A DNA stretch of 64,000 bases from Candidatus Thermochlorobacter aerophilus (GCA_002794105.1 PHFL01000039.1:1-64000); one strand, 5' to 3'; positions 24,344 to 34,302 are shown, numbered from the stretch's first letter. Notes: generated by a model from the sequence alone, not told the origin. Program-made: numbers and translations.

Positions 24344-26053
24344 TCATGCGCTGCTTGGGCGCAAGTCGCGCAAACGAAGTTGTGTGGTCGTGTTGCCATT
24401 GTAAGTGTTTTCCTCAATTGAGTACACAATATCCAACGCTATGTCGCGATTTTGAACGAGCTCATAGTGGTGCGAGAGATTAAATCCAATAGCACCATAG
24501 ACAGGGCTTTGCAGTGTGGCAAGATGGAGTTTAAGATGTTTTTCATGTAAAAGACGTGCTTCAGAGGTTTGCTTAACACCACGAGCGATAAAAACTGGGT
24601 GAAGATTTCCTGGACCGCAGGGCTCGAATCGTTTAATGACCTTCAAAAGATTGGGCGTAATCTGCTCTAAAGCCAGTTCTGCATCGATTTTAAGCTTTGG
24701 CGTGCGGTGCTCAAGTGTAAGGTGCGCAGCACAGACCTGCTCGAAGGCTGAACGAAAACTATCGAGCGACTCAATTTTGAGCGAAAGTCCAGCCGCCGCG
24801 GCATGACCGCCAAACTGAATTAAGTGAGAACGGCACTCAGAGATAGCATGGTAAATGTCAAACCCGGGAACACTGCGTGCTGAGCCCTTCAAAACCCCAT
24901 TAACTTCGGTCAGAATAATGGTGGGCACGTAGAAGTGCTCCACAATACGAGAGGCGACAATGCCAATGACGCCCAAGTGCCAATCAGGCTTGTAGAGCAC
25001 AACAGACGAAGGATAGGTCATCAGCAAACGAGACGCTTCCTCGAGAGCTTCTTGCGTGATTTGTTTGTCAAGGTCTCGGCGCTCTTCATTGAGCTCTTCA
25101 AGAGAGTGAGCCAACTGCTCAGCCAGAGCACTATCCGATGTAGTAAGAAGTTCAACAACCTGCCTTGCGTGGTCAAGCCGACCGGCGGCGTTGATGCGCG
25201 GCGCAAGCGTAAACACCGCGGACGAAGAGCTAAGCTGAGAAAGCGACAGACCAGCTTCCTCTGCCAAGACAACAAGAGGCAAACGAGGATTGGCTTGCGC
25301 ACGCTTGATGCCTTCAGCCAGCAAGATGCGATTTTCTTGAACCGCGGGTACAATATCGGCGGCAATCGCAAGAGCAACCAAATCAAGGTATTGGTATGCG
25401 ATGTCAATGTCCAGACCGCGTAAGAGGCAAACGGCTTGAGCAAGTTTAAGGGCAACACCGCAGCCTGATAGCTCTTTGAATGGATAATTGCAGTCAGGGC
25501 GCTTGGGGTCAAGAACAGCAAATGCACATGGAATCTGCGTGCCAGATTCATGATGGTCACAAATGATGAAATCAATGCCGAGCGACTGGCTATACTGAAC
25601 GGGCTCAAAAGCGCTAATACCGCAATCGACAGAGATGATAAGGCTCACGCCGTGTTGATGAGCATAGTCAATGCCGGAACGAGCCACGCCATATCCTTCT
25701 TTGAATCGGTCGTTGATGTAAAACATCACATCAGCGCCAAGCTCACGAAGAAAAAGTAGTAGTAGCGATGTGCCTGTAGTGCCATCCACATCATAGTCGC
25801 CATAAATCATGATTCTTTCACCGCGGTCAAGGGCTTGTGAAAGGCGCATGGCCGCCTTGTGCATATCTTGCATCTGAAACGGCGAATGAAGGTATTCGAG
25901 TGAAGGGCAAAAAAATTGCTTGGCATCTTCGTAGCTAAAAATGCCACGATGATACAGGGCTCTTGCAATAGGCTCGCTAACGTTGATGGCACGCATCAGT
26001 GCCTGCACTTTTTCTGGGTCGGCAGCGAGAAGTTGCCAAGTAAGTTGCTTCAT
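24344..26053 (-). CDS. recJ: Single-stranded-DNA-specific exonuclease RecJ
   Basis: 569-aa DHH-family 5'-3' exonuclease used in recombination and base-excision repair. Motif I 'MIYGDYDVDGTTGTSLL', motif 'SVDCGISA', motif III 'FIICDHHESG', 'VALAIAADIVP' and the DHHA1 signature 'QFGGHAAAAGLSL' are intact. I start at the ATG at 26053 ('MKQLTWQLLAADP'), where family similarity begins; the frame extends 17 codons upstream without similarity. It converges on the terminator of the preceding gene and is divergent from lepA. Confidence 0.94.
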   Translation of the reverse strand: MKQLTWQLLAADPEKVQALMRAINVSEPIARALYHRGIFSYEDAKQFFCPSLEYLHSPFQMQDMHKAAMRLSQALDRGERIMIYGDYDVDGTTGTSLLLLFLRELGADVMFYINDRFKEGYGVARSGIDYAHQHGVSLIISVDCGISAFEPVQYSQSLGIDFIICDHHESGTQIPCAFAVLDPKRPDCNYPFKELSGCGVALKLAQAVCLLRGLDIDIAYQYLDLVALAIAADIVPAVQENRILLAEGIKRAQANPRLPLVVLAEEAGLSLSQLSSSSAVFTLAPRINAAGRLDHARQVVELLTTSDSALAEQLAHSLEELNEERRDLDKQITQEALEEASRLLMTYPSSVVLYKPDWHLGVIGIVASRIVEHFYVPTIILTEVNGVLKGSARSVPGFDIYHAISECRSHLIQFGGHAAAAGLSLKIESLDSFRSAFEQVCAAHLTLEHRTPKLKIDAELALEQITPNLLKVIKRFEPCGPGNLHPVFIARGVKQTSEARLLHEKHLKLHLATLQSPVYGAIGFNLSHHYELVQNRDIALDIVYSIEENTYNGNTTTQLRLRDLRPSSA

Positions 26054-26180
26054 TGGTGTTAGCTTGAAATTTTTAGAACCTATTCGTATAAAGCCAAGAC
26101 GCAAAAAATGAAACGGATTTCACTATATTGAAAGTTGTTCAAAAGCTAAAAAAGTTATAGCACCGCAACACAGTTCAGAC

Positions 26181-28025
26181 ATGAGCGCTGTTCAATCGCT
26201 GGCATATCTTCCCAAAGTGGGTCTGTCGCAAGATAAGATTCGCAACTTTTGCATCATTGCCCATATTGACCACGGCAAATCCACGCTTGCCGATAGGCTG
26301 TTGGAAATGACAGGGACGATTTCAAAGCGTGAGATGATGGACCAAGTGCTCGACGACATGGAGCTGGAACGCGAGCGTGGCATTACCATTAAGAGCCATG
26401 CAATTCAGATGCACTACAAAGCCAAAAACGGCGAAACCTACACCTTGAACCTCATCGACACACCGGGACACGTAGATTTCACGTATGAAGTCTCTCGCTC
26501 ACTGGCAGCTTGTGAAGGGGCACTGCTGGTCGTGGATGCGGCACAAGGCGTAGAGGCACAGACCATAGCTAATCTGTATCTGGCAATCGATGCTGGGCTG
26601 GAAATCATCCCGGTCATCAACAAAATTGATTTGCCATCAGCAGATATACCGAAAGTCAAAGCGCAGCTACGCGATTTGATTGGAGCAAAAGATGAAGAAA
26701 TAATTCTGGCTTCGGCAAAGGAAGGCATTGGTATTGAAGAGATTTTGGAAGCTGTAGTCAATCGCATTCCTGCGCCGCGGTCAGATGCGAACAAACCGCT
26801 ACGGGCACTAATCTTCGACTCGGTCTTCGATGACTATCGTGGCGCCATTGCCTACATTCGCATCGTCGATGGCGTCTTACGCAAAGGCGATAAAGTGCGC
26901 TTTTTTGCAAGTGGCAAAACTTACACCGCTGAAGAAATTGGTGTCTTGGGCTTGAAGCGCCAGCCGACAGATATACTGGAGACAGGCAACGTGGGCTATC
27001 TTATCTGTTCTATCAAAGATGTGAAAGACACCAAAGTGGGCGATACAGTTACAACTGTCGACAATCCGGCTTCCGAACCGCTTGCTGGCTATAAGGAAGT
27101 CAAGCCGATGGTCTTTAGTGGAATCTACCCTGTAAATTCGGAAGATTTCGAAGAATTGCGCGAATCGCTCGATAAACTATCGCTTAATGATTCTTCACTC
27201 GTATATGTGCCTGAAAGTTCGGTGGCGCTGGGGTTTGGTTTTCGTTGTGGGTTTTTGGGCTTGCTACACATGGAAATTGTCCAAGAGCGTTTAGAGCGCG
27301 AGTATGGAATGAACATCATTACCACCGTGCCGAATGTAGAGTATATCGTCTATACGACCAACAACGAAAAGATTTTGGTCGATAATCCAGCGAAAATGCC
27401 AGATGCTAGCAGAATTGAGCGCATTGAAGAGCCCTACATTCGAGCCCAGATTATCACGGCAACAGAGTACATTGGCAATATCATGAAACTTGCTATGGAG
27501 CGGCGTGGCGAACACAAGGATACACAATACCTTGACGCCACACGTGCTGATTTGAAGTTTGAATTTCCACTCTCTGAAATCATCTTTGACTTCTACGATA
27601 AGCTCAAGTCAGTCTCCAAAGGCTATGCTTCCATGGACTATGAGCCGATTGGCTATCGTGAGTCCGACCTTGTAAAGCTAGACATTCTGCTCAATGGGGA
27701 GCCCGTTGATGCACTCTCTATGATTGTGCATCGTAGCAGAAGCTACGAATGGGGCAAGAAGCTGTGCGCAAAGCTCAAAGAACTGATTCCACGCCAGATG
27801 TTTGAGGTGGCAATTCAGGCGGCCATCGGTAGCCGTGTCATTGCGCGAGAGACCATTAGCGCTTTGCGCAAAAATGTTCTGGCAAAATGCTATGGCGGTG
27901 ATATTTCACGCAAACGCAAACTTTTGGAAAAGCAAAAGGAAGGAAAAAAACGCATGAAGCAGGTCGGTAGAGTTGAGGTCCCGCAAGAAGCCTTTCTTGC
28001 AGTATTGAGCGTCAATGATGACTAA
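26181..28025 (+). CDS. lepA: Elongation factor 4 (LepA), ribosomal back-translocase GTPase
   Basis: 614-aa translational GTPase. G1 '[15 protein letters not shown]', G2 '[12 protein letters not shown]', G3 '[13 protein letters not shown]', G4 '[12 protein letters not shown]' and G5 'ASAKEGIGI' are all present. The LepA-specific C-terminal domain ends '[25 protein letters not shown]' in part, a diagnostic region. It has a normal length. It heads a same-strand cluster with lepB (32 bp gap), an outer-membrane protein gene and ftsX; lepA-lepB linkage is conserved in many bacteria. Confidence 0.97.
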   Translation: MSAVQSLAYLPKVGLSQDKIRNFCIIAHIDHGKSTLADRLLEMTGTISKREMMDQVLDDMELERERGITIKSHAIQMHYKAKNGETYTLNLIDTPGHVDFTYEVSRSLAACEGALLVVDAAQGVEAQTIANLYLAIDAGLEIIPVINKIDLPSADIPKVKAQLRDLIGAKDEEIILASAKEGIGIEEILEAVVNRIPAPRSDANKPLRALIFDSVFDDYRGAIAYIRIVDGVLRKGDKVRFFASGKTYTAEEIGVLGLKRQPTDILETGNVGYLICSIKDVKDTKVGDTVTTVDNPASEPLAGYKEVKPMVFSGIYPVNSEDFEELRESLDKLSLNDSSLVYVPESSVALGFGFRCGFLGLLHMEIVQERLEREYGMNIITTVPNVEYIVYTTNNEKILVDNPAKMPDASRIERIEEPYIRAQIITATEYIGNIMKLAMERRGEHKDTQYLDATRADLKFEFPLSEIIFDFYDKLKSVSKGYASMDYEPIGYRESDLVKLDILLNGEPVDALSMIVHRSRSYEWGKKLCAKLKELIPRQMFEVAIQAAIGSRVIARETISALRKNVLAKCYGGDISRKRKLLEKQKEGKKRMKQVGRVEVPQEAFLAVLSVNDD

Positions 28026-28057
28026 TATGAAGTTTGCAAACTTAAATTTATCGTAAC

Positions 28058-28969
28058 GTGTCCACTGCCAAAGCAAAAACAAAGAAGCCAGACGCTGAGC
28101 CACGCCCTGCGCGTAAATCCAGTGAAATTCTCAACGGGCGAAACGAAGCGAAACAATCGGCAAAGAAAAGCAAGTCTCGAGAGTGGATAGAAGCTTTAAT
28201 CTTTGCAGGCATTGCCGCCTTCATTTTGCGCTCATTTGTCATCGAAGCCTATCGTATTCCCACAGGCTCTATGGAAAACACCTTGCTGGCTGGCGATTTT
28301 CTGCTGGTCAATAAGTTTATCTACGGGGCAGTGGTGCCATTTACAGACTACCGCTTGCCCGGCTTCAAAAATGTCGAGCAAGGCGACGTGGTGGTCTTTA
28401 AGTATCCGCGTGACAAAGAAGTCAATTACATCAAACGCTGTGTAGCAACAGCTGGTAAGACCATTGAAATCAAAGATAGGAAGGTATTCGTCGATGGCAT
28501 TGAGTTTCCGCTCCCGCCAGAGGCACAGTTCCTCTCAAGGCAGGTGATACCGCCTGGACAAGCTGAGATGAACATTTTTCCGCCGTATTCATCCTTCAAC
28601 AAAGATAACTTTGGACCGCTGTATATCCCCAAGAAAGGGGATAAGATTACCCTAACAGCCGAAAATTACTACACCTATAAGTTTCTCTTGGAGTATGAAG
28701 GGCATTCAACGGCGCTGATGGGACGCCAAGTCTATGTAGATGGCAAGCCCGCAACCGAATATGAAGTCAAACAGGATTACTACTTCATGATGGGCGATAA
28801 CCGAGATAACAGCTTAGATAGCCGATATTGGGGATTTGTGCCGCATTCGCACATTGTAGGCTCTGCTTTGATTATCTATTGGTCGTGGGACCCCGACATC
28901 AGTATCTTCCACATATTCGATAAGCTGGCTTCCATTCGTTGGTCGCGTATTGGGCGAGTCGTTCACTAA
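28058..28969 (+). CDS. lepB: Signal peptidase I
   Basis: 303-aa S26 serine protease that removes signal peptides at the inner membrane. A Lys-rich cytoplasmic tail (1-40) precedes one membrane span (about 42-62). The catalytic Ser is S71 in 'YRIPTGSMENTLLAGD', and the catalytic Lys is K126 in 'VNYIKRCVATAGK'. 'FMMGDNRDNSLDSRYWG' is box E. Start is GTG at 28058; no ATG offers a better fit. The insert between boxes D and E is longer than in the E. coli minimum but usual for Bacteroidota/Chlorobiota. Confidence 0.95.
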   Translation: MSTAKAKTKKPDAEPRPARKSSEILNGRNEAKQSAKKSKSREWIEALIFAGIAAFILRSFVIEAYRIPTGSMENTLLAGDFLLVNKFIYGAVVPFTDYRLPGFKNVEQGDVVVFKYPRDKEVNYIKRCVATAGKTIEIKDRKVFVDGIEFPLPPEAQFLSRQVIPPGQAEMNIFPPYSSFNKDNFGPLYIPKKGDKITLTAENYYTYKFLLEYEGHSTALMGRQVYVDGKPATEYEVKQDYYFMMGDNRDNSLDSRYWGFVPHSHIVGSALIIYWSWDPDISIFHIFDKLASIRWSRIGRVVH

Positions 28970-28988
28970 ACTGGAAGGTGAATTGCTT

Positions 28989-30278
28989 GTGAAGACGAGG
29001 CTTCTTTTAGTAGCGCTTGTAGTCTGCCATTCAAGTGTAGCTTTGGCGCAAGGAGGTTCGCTCTATTCACGATTCGGTATCGGTGAAATACGGACACAGG
29101 CTACGGCACAGTCTGCAGGCATGGGCTTTGCAGGCGCAGCGATTCCCGACCCTTTCTACATCAATCGCATCAATCCAGCTATGCTGACGGCAGTCGACCA
29201 AGCTCGTGTGTCTGGCGATTTTAGCTACATTGGCTATCTGGCTACGACAGCACAGGCTTCTGGTTATCAGGTGGTTGCTGGCTGGGAAGGCGCAAGCTTA
29301 GCTATACCCATTTGGAATGCAAGAGTGGTGCTCTCAACTGGACTGCTGCCTTACTCGCGCATCAATTACAAACAAACGCAGCAAGGTCGATTTGTTGCAC
29401 AATCATCCAGCGATACCGTCCGTTACACATTTTCATATCGGGGACTGGGCGGATTGAACTCAGCACCTGTAGCCGTTGGCGTTGTTCCAGTCAAAGACGA
29501 AGAAAAATGGGGAGTACTGCGATTGGGTAGTGCTATCAACTTCATCTTTGGGGCAAGTACCCAAGGTTCAGAACACCAATTTGCTGCGTTCGAACTTGTC
29601 GACTCAGCTATTGAGTTCGAGGACAGGCTAGCCGGTACCAGCCTTACACTTGGCGCAGCGTATAGCACTAGGCAAGGTATCTTTGCGGCGGCAGACCAAT
29701 TCACGCTGGGCGTCTCATGGACAACAGGAACCACACTGAAAGGAACTCGTCAAGCCATACTGATAAATAACTTGGGTAGCTCGCAATTCCAAACCCGTGA
29801 TACTTTATGGGTTTTAGACGGAGAAGCCAAACTGCCAAGCTCAATAACGATAAGCACAGCATACACAGCTAACTCTAGCTTGACTATTGCGGCTGACCTA
29901 ACAGTGCAAGAGTGGGCTGATGTACGCTACTTTGGCGCGCAAAGTGAAATTCAGCGTAACGCTCTGCGTCTTGCACTTGGCGCCGAAATCATTCCAAGCA
30001 GTGAAGCAAGAGCAAATGTGTTTTTGCGTTCAGCCTATCGTCTCGGTGCCTACTATCATCGAACGAATATACAAATCGCTGGCACAGGCATAGATGAGCT
30101 GGGTATTACCTTCGGTATGGGAATACCACTAAGTGCTGAATCCTCGCGGTTGGATATTTACTTGCACTATGCCTTGCGCGGCACAAAAGAGAGCAACTTG
30201 ATTCAGGAAAACATCTTCCGAATTGGTGCAGCACTAAACATCGGCGAAAAGTGGTTCTTGCAACGCAAAATCGAATAA
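28989..30278 (+). CDS. Putative outer membrane beta-barrel protein
   Basis: 429 aa from the GTG at 28989, preceded by GGAAGG about 12 nt upstream. Signal peptide 'TRLLLVALVVCHSSVALAQG'. The mature part begins 'SLYSRFGIGEIRTQATAQS' and 'GMGFAGAAIPDPFYINRINPA', an N-terminal pattern shared with FadL/OmpP1-like porins of Bacteroidota. The rest shows alternating strands ending 'NIFRIGAALNIGEKWF', consistent with a barrel of about 14 strands. Substrate unknown. It sits between lepB and ftsX. Confidence 0.75.
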   Translation: MKTRLLLVALVVCHSSVALAQGGSLYSRFGIGEIRTQATAQSAGMGFAGAAIPDPFYINRINPAMLTAVDQARVSGDFSYIGYLATTAQASGYQVVAGWEGASLAIPIWNARVVLSTGLLPYSRINYKQTQQGRFVAQSSSDTVRYTFSYRGLGGLNSAPVAVGVVPVKDEEKWGVLRLGSAINFIFGASTQGSEHQFAAFELVDSAIEFEDRLAGTSLTLGAAYSTRQGIFAAADQFTLGVSWTTGTTLKGTRQAILINNLGSSQFQTRDTLWVLDGEAKLPSSITISTAYTANSSLTIAADLTVQEWADVRYFGAQSEIQRNALRLALGAEIIPSSEARANVFLRSAYRLGAYYHRTNIQIAGTGIDELGITFGMGIPLSAESSRLDIYLHYALRGTKESNLIQENIFRIGAALNIGEKWFLQRKIE

Positions 30279-30331
30279 CCATCTTCCCCAATGCTCAGGA
30301 TAAAAATCTGAACAGAGTTGATGCAGAGCGC

Positions 30332-31198
30332 ATGAATATCCCGTATATCCTGAAAGAAAGCTTTTCAGGTTTTCGAAGGGCAAGGCTTTCGACGCTCATT
30401 TCAATTCTGACCGTTGCTGTCTCGCTGGTGCTACTGGGTGTCTTCCTGATTCTGACGCAAAGTGCAGCACGTGTGCTGGAGGAAATTCGAAGCCGAGTGG
30501 AGATAGAGTTTTTCCTGAGTGAGGCAGTGTCGGTGTCGGAGGCAAAAGCCATAGCTGAGGAGATAGCAAGGCATCCAGCTGTAGCCAAGTCCACATTCAT
30601 TTCCAAAGAAACTGCAGCAAAGATTTTTGAGCAAGAATTCGGCGAAAAGATAGAGCAAATTTTGGGTACCAATCCCCTGCCACAGTCCATCAAAGTCAAT
30701 CTCAAACCTGAATATGCCACGCTCGATAGCTTAGAAAAATTTGCGCGTCAGGCATCGCAGTATCAAGGCATATTAGAGGCACGATACAATAAGGAATTGC
30801 TGTCAAGTGTCGATAGCAACGCGCGAGTGCTTGTTTTGCTCACAGCAGGATTAGGCATCTTGATTTCACTGGCGGCTGTGGCGTTGGTCTCCAACACCAT
30901 ACGCTTAGCCATATACAGCAAGCGTGAGATAATTCGCACGATGAAGCTGGTGGGTGCAACCTTCAACTTTATTCGAATGCCTTTTCTCTTGGAAGGCCTT
31001 TTTCAAGGTGCAGTGGGCGGTCTGCTAGCGACAGCGTTACTACTACTTTTGATGCTGCTGCTATCACACGGATTGCCAGAAATCTATACTGCGCTGGAAC
31101 CCATGTCGCTGTGGCACTGTGCAGTCTTAGTTTTGACAGGTTCGGCATTAGGGCTACTGGGAAGTTTTTTCTCTGTGCGCAAGTTCATTGATGAGTAA
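30332..31198 (+). CDS. ftsX: Cell division protein FtsX
   Basis: 288-aa permease-like subunit that pairs with FtsE to regulate peptidoglycan hydrolases at the septum. Start 'MNIPYILKESFSGFRRARLS' at 30332. First membrane span about 22-45, an extracytoplasmic loop with 'VEIEFFLSE' and 'LPQSIKVNLKPEY', then three spans ('LLTAGLGILISLAAVALV' and two more) with the conserved 'REIIRTMKLVGAT' between. ftsE lies 5.2 kb downstream in another operon rather than adjacent. Confidence 0.93.
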   Translation: MNIPYILKESFSGFRRARLSTLISILTVAVSLVLLGVFLILTQSAARVLEEIRSRVEIEFFLSEAVSVSEAKAIAEEIARHPAVAKSTFISKETAAKIFEQEFGEKIEQILGTNPLPQSIKVNLKPEYATLDSLEKFARQASQYQGILEARYNKELLSSVDSNARVLVLLTAGLGILISLAAVALVSNTIRLAIYSKREIIRTMKLVGATFNFIRMPFLLEGLFQGAVGGLLATALLLLLMLLLSHGLPEIYTALEPMSLWHCAVLVLTGSALGLLGSFFSVRKFIDE

Positions 31199-31218
31199 TT
31201 GTGCTGTTTTAGCTTAGA

Positions 31219-31232
31219 TTTGCAATTGCAAA
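31219..31232. repeat. 14-bp perfect palindrome TTTGCAATTGCAAA
   Basis: Located just after ftsX and about 155 bp before the secreted-protein gene. The half-site GATTTGCAA is repeated once more in direct orientation about 24 bp downstream, near 31241. It could be a dimer-binding operator for the following gene; no regulator is adjacent. Confidence 0.35.
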
Positions 31233-31387
31233 ACAGGGGCGATTTGCAAAAAGCAACGGGCAGGCGTGACACACAAGGATATGCGTGATGAATATCACAG
31301 AAAAAAAGATGAAAAAAAAGTATGCTAGCAAGGCCTTTACACCCGTCATCGCTCGATGATATTTTCTCAACCTAAAGTCTGCGAAAT

Positions 31388-32503
31388 ATGATGAAATATG
31401 CAAAGTTGCTCTCGTTAATGTGCCTGCTCTTGATGGCAGGAGAAGCCATAGCGCAGTTTCCTGCCGGGGTTAGTCTAAGCGGGGCACTGACAAGCAACCC
31501 GCAAATTGTGCGCACGGGGGATATTTTGGCGCTAAACCCAGAGACAGGTGCCTCCCCATCAGGGCAAGACCTGTTTTTTATAGCGCTCAACAACAGCTCA
31601 GGGCGAGATGTCGTAGGGTTGAGGTTGCGGCTAATTTTCCGCAAGGATGGCATTGAAGTTGCCCGCGGTTTTTCAAGCAACATTCCGCCGCGTACGCTTG
31701 CACCGGGTACACTGCGCCTGACGAGCAATCAAATCGGTTCAAGTCCATGGGCACCACGAGGCTTCTCATTCGATGAGTGTGCGCTGCGAACACTAGCTGG
31801 AGCAGTACAAACTGTTGCTGGAGTAACAAATATTCCTTCACAACTGCCTGCAGGCGTTTATACGCTGGAGTGGACACTTGTCGACCAGAATGGCAATGAA
31901 AGTAACACCGTGCCAATCGTCTTTACGCTCACGAATCCAACGGGCTTTGTTCAGCTTATTAGTCCGGGCACACCGGTGGGCGACGTGGTACAAGAGGAGG
32001 TAAACTCGGTGCTGCCATTCTTCCTCTGGCAAGGCGACGCCCCTGAATATGAGATTACCATTTGGACAGATGATAATGAAGAAGGCAGTGGCAGGCGCTT
32101 TAACGAAGAAAATAGTCCGCATCCTAACCCTAATGTAAGAGAGCGTGTGCGCGTGCCAAGCTATCAATTTCCGAGCGGCGGTTCAACAACACTTGGTCGT
32201 GTGGTGCGACCGCTTCAACCTGGGAAGACGGTGTATTGGCAAGTCAAATCATTTGCCGAAGTAGCCTTTGCAGGTAGCGCGCCACTCTCCACTTCACCTG
32301 TCTACACATTCAAAATAAGCAATGTCAATAGCCGAGCTGTGTCGGAATTGATTCAGTTGCTTAAAGATAAGTACGGAATTCAGGACATAGATGACCTTAT
32401 TTTTGTCAGCTGGACGGGCGTGGCTGGCGGTACGTTGTACGAAAATAGCAACGATGTTGCAACCCTACTTAATGAACTGCGTCGCAGAGCTCCAGTAAAA
32501 TGA
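31388..32503 (+). CDS. Secreted protein of unknown function
   Basis: 371 aa. Signal peptide 'MMKYAKLLSLMCLLLMAGEAIAQF'. The mature protein has two or three beta-sandwich-like segments: about 35-180 ('LFFIALNNSSGRDVVGLRLR') and about 195-300, whose 'PFFLWQGDAPEYEITIW' and 'KTVYWQVKSF' resemble fibronectin-III-like modules that frame a queried value. A short alpha-helical tail ends the protein. No catalytic motif is seen and no T9SS sorting domain. Its stop lies 20 bp before the FecR-like gene, which suggests a joint envelope role. Confidence 0.75.
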   Translation: MMKYAKLLSLMCLLLMAGEAIAQFPAGVSLSGALTSNPQIVRTGDILALNPETGASPSGQDLFFIALNNSSGRDVVGLRLRLIFRKDGIEVARGFSSNIPPRTLAPGTLRLTSNQIGSSPWAPRGFSFDECALRTLAGAVQTVAGVTNIPSQLPAGVYTLEWTLVDQNGNESNTVPIVFTLTNPTGFVQLISPGTPVGDVVQEEVNSVLPFFLWQGDAPEYEITIWTDDNEEGSGRRFNEENSPHPNPNVRERVRVPSYQFPSGGSTTLGRVVRPLQPGKTVYWQVKSFAEVAFAGSAPLSTSPVYTFKISNVNSRAVSELIQLLKDKYGIQDIDDLIFVSWTGVAGGTLYENSNDVATLLNELRRRAPVK

Positions 32504-32507
32504 CAAC

Positions 32508-32514
32508 AAGGAGG
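32508..32514 (+). promoter_or_regulatory. Strong ribosome-binding site of the FecR-like gene
   Basis: AAGGAGG lies 9 nt before the ATG at 32524 and settles that start over the in-frame codon at 32500, which overlaps the previous gene. Shine-Dalgarno sites this strong are rare in the window. Confidence 0.75.
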
Positions 32515-32523
32515 GTTTTTACC

Positions 32524-33204
32524 ATGAAAACAATGCTCACCATAATTTTGAGTTTGACCGTAGCCTTGGCGAGCAGTGAAAGTTTTTCCAGCGAAAACCC
32601 CAAGGCAGAGCCACAGGGTATAGCTATAGTTATTAAAGCTATCAAGATTGTAGAAGCACGAGAGGGAAAAGAAAACTGGAAAAGTGTGCAGCGCGGACAG
32701 CAGCTCAACTCGGGAGCGCAAGTTCGCACTGGCGTACAATCCTTCTCAATCTTGAAGTTTGCAGATAACTCTGTTGTGCGTGTGCCCGAAAATTCTGAGA
32801 TTGTTGTGCGTGGCGATAAAAGTGGAGCTGGTGCAATGAGCAAGACCGTAGAGCTAAACCTTGGCAAAGTGGGTTTCAATATCAAAAAACAAGGTCCAAA
32901 CGAACAATTCCGCTTTGTATCGCCAACTTCTGTGGCGTCCATCAAAGGCACATCGGGTTACTACAGCGCAGAAAGGCTACTGATTTTGGAGGGTTCAGCC
33001 TCGCTGTCGCTGCCTGATGGAACAGGAGCAACAGAGGTCACAAGTGGGCAGATTGGCGAGATTGTGGACGGTCAGGTGCAAGTACGCAAAGCCACAATCG
33101 AAGAACTTGATGAAGCTCGGCGAGTTTTGGCAGAGCTCAATGAGCGTATCATCATTAAGTTTAGAGATGCCAGTGGCAACATCCGTGAGATACAGATTGA
33201 GTAA
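32524..33204 (+). CDS. Secreted FecR-domain protein
   Basis: 226 aa. Signal peptide 'MKTMLTIILSLTVALASSES'. Residues about 35-180 form a FecR domain: 'KENWKSVQRGQQLNSGAQVR', 'SFSILKFADNSVVRVPENSE', 'ELNLGKVGFNIKKQ', and 'FRFVSPTSVASIKGTSGYY'. There is no transmembrane helix or anti-sigma N-terminus, so it is not a classical iron-signalling FecR but one of the stand-alone periplasmic kind. A helical tail ('EELDEARRVLAELNERIII') ends the protein. It is followed by a terminator. Confidence 0.85.
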   Translation: MKTMLTIILSLTVALASSESFSSENPKAEPQGIAIVIKAIKIVEAREGKENWKSVQRGQQLNSGAQVRTGVQSFSILKFADNSVVRVPENSEIVVRGDKSGAGAMSKTVELNLGKVGFNIKKQGPNEQFRFVSPTSVASIKGTSGYYSAERLLILEGSASLSLPDGTGATEVTSGQIGEIVDGQVQVRKATIEELDEARRVLAELNERIIIKFRDASGNIREIQIE

Positions 33205-33237
33205 GCATAGGCACAAAGGCGATAAAATTTTTGTGGA

Positions 33238-33277
33238 AAGCGTTCGGTCTTCTACCTTTGAAGACCGACGCTTTTTT
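33238..33277 (+). terminator. Rho-independent terminator before queG
   Basis: AAGCG-T-TCGGTCTTC pairs with GAAGACCGA-CGCTT around a 7-nt loop (one bulged T), followed directly by TTTTTT. It lies 33 nt after the FecR-like stop and its U-run ends only 11 nt before the queG ATG, so it also occupies the queG leader. Confidence 0.88.
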
Positions 33278-33288
33278 ATTGGCAAGCA

Positions 33289-34296
33289 ATGACAATTGTA
33301 AGAAAGATTAAAGAATACGCCTACGCGTTAGGGTTTTCAGCGATTGGGATAAGCAAGGCTGAAGAGCTGACTGAAGAGGCACGGCGATTGGAAGCATGGT
33401 TGAAAGCCGGCATGCACGGCGAGATGCGCTACATGGAAGAAAATTTTGATAAGCGTATCGATCCGAGGAAATTGATGCCTGAATGTCGAACAGTTATTTC
33501 CGTTATTGCAAATTACTTTACCCCAACTCATAACTCCGACAAAAAACAAAGAAAGGACTGCAATTCGACGGAAGGCGAAAGTGAAAAAGCAAAAGGAAAA
33601 ATCTCCATATACGCCATACGCGCAGACTACCACGCGGTGATGAAAAAGAAACTCTACCAACTCTTTGACTACATCACGCAGCTGGTGGGAGAAGTAAATG
33701 GACGGGCATTCGTGGATTCAGCGCCGATGCTCGACAAGGCATGGGCAGCACGCGCTGGACTGGGCTGGATTGGCAAACACACCAACCTCATCAATCGCTC
33801 AATCGGCTCATACTTCTTCATTGGCAACTTGCTACTGGATTGCGAACTTGAACCAGATAAGCCACTGCCAAAAAATTACTGCGGCACCTGCACTGCATGC
33901 ATTGACCTTTGTCCAACAAAAGCCATTGTGGCACCCTATCAAGTTGATGCAAGACGGTGCATTTCTTACCTTACCATTGAACTTAAGCGCGAGTTTACAG
34001 ATGAAGAAAAAAGCATGCTGGGCGAGTGGCTGTTTGGATGCGACATCTGCCAAGAAGTGTGCCCATGGACAAGATTCTCGAAAGTAACCGAGCTCGCTGA
34101 ATTTGCACCAATTGAAGCGTTGCAATCTCTTTCTGAACGTGAGATATTGGAAATGACCAAGTCTACATTCAAGCGGCTCTTCGGTGAAACGCCTGTCTGG
34201 CGAACAGGACTGCGACGCTTGAAGCGCAACGCCAAAGCCGTGCAAGAAAACCTTAGCAGCGCAAAAATCTCGGAAAGTGAAAGACAAGCAGACTGA
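33289..34296 (+). CDS. queG: Epoxyqueuosine reductase
   Basis: 335-aa cobalamin-dependent iron-sulfur enzyme that reduces epoxyqueuosine to queuosine, the last step of tRNA queuosine synthesis. The N-terminal half has 'LGFSAIGISKAE' and 'MRYMEENFDKRIDPRKLMP', then 'FVDSAPMLDKAWAARAGLGW'. Two [4Fe-4S] sites follow: 'CGTCTACIDLCPTKAI' and 'FGCDICQEVCPW'. Queuosine precursor enzyme QueA is encoded 12 kb downstream. It heads an operon with PAP2, DUF4293, pdxA and ftsE genes, all with gaps of 15 bp or less or overlaps. Confidence 0.95.
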   Translation: MTIVRKIKEYAYALGFSAIGISKAEELTEEARRLEAWLKAGMHGEMRYMEENFDKRIDPRKLMPECRTVISVIANYFTPTHNSDKKQRKDCNSTEGESEKAKGKISIYAIRADYHAVMKKKLYQLFDYITQLVGEVNGRAFVDSAPMLDKAWAARAGLGWIGKHTNLINRSIGSYFFIGNLLLDCELEPDKPLPKNYCGTCTACIDLCPTKAIVAPYQVDARRCISYLTIELKREFTDEEKSMLGEWLFGCDICQEVCPWTRFSKVTELAEFAPIEALQSLSEREILEMTKSTFKRLFGETPVWRTGLRRLKRNAKAVQENLSSAKISESERQAD

Positions 34297-34302
34297 ATAG
34301 TT

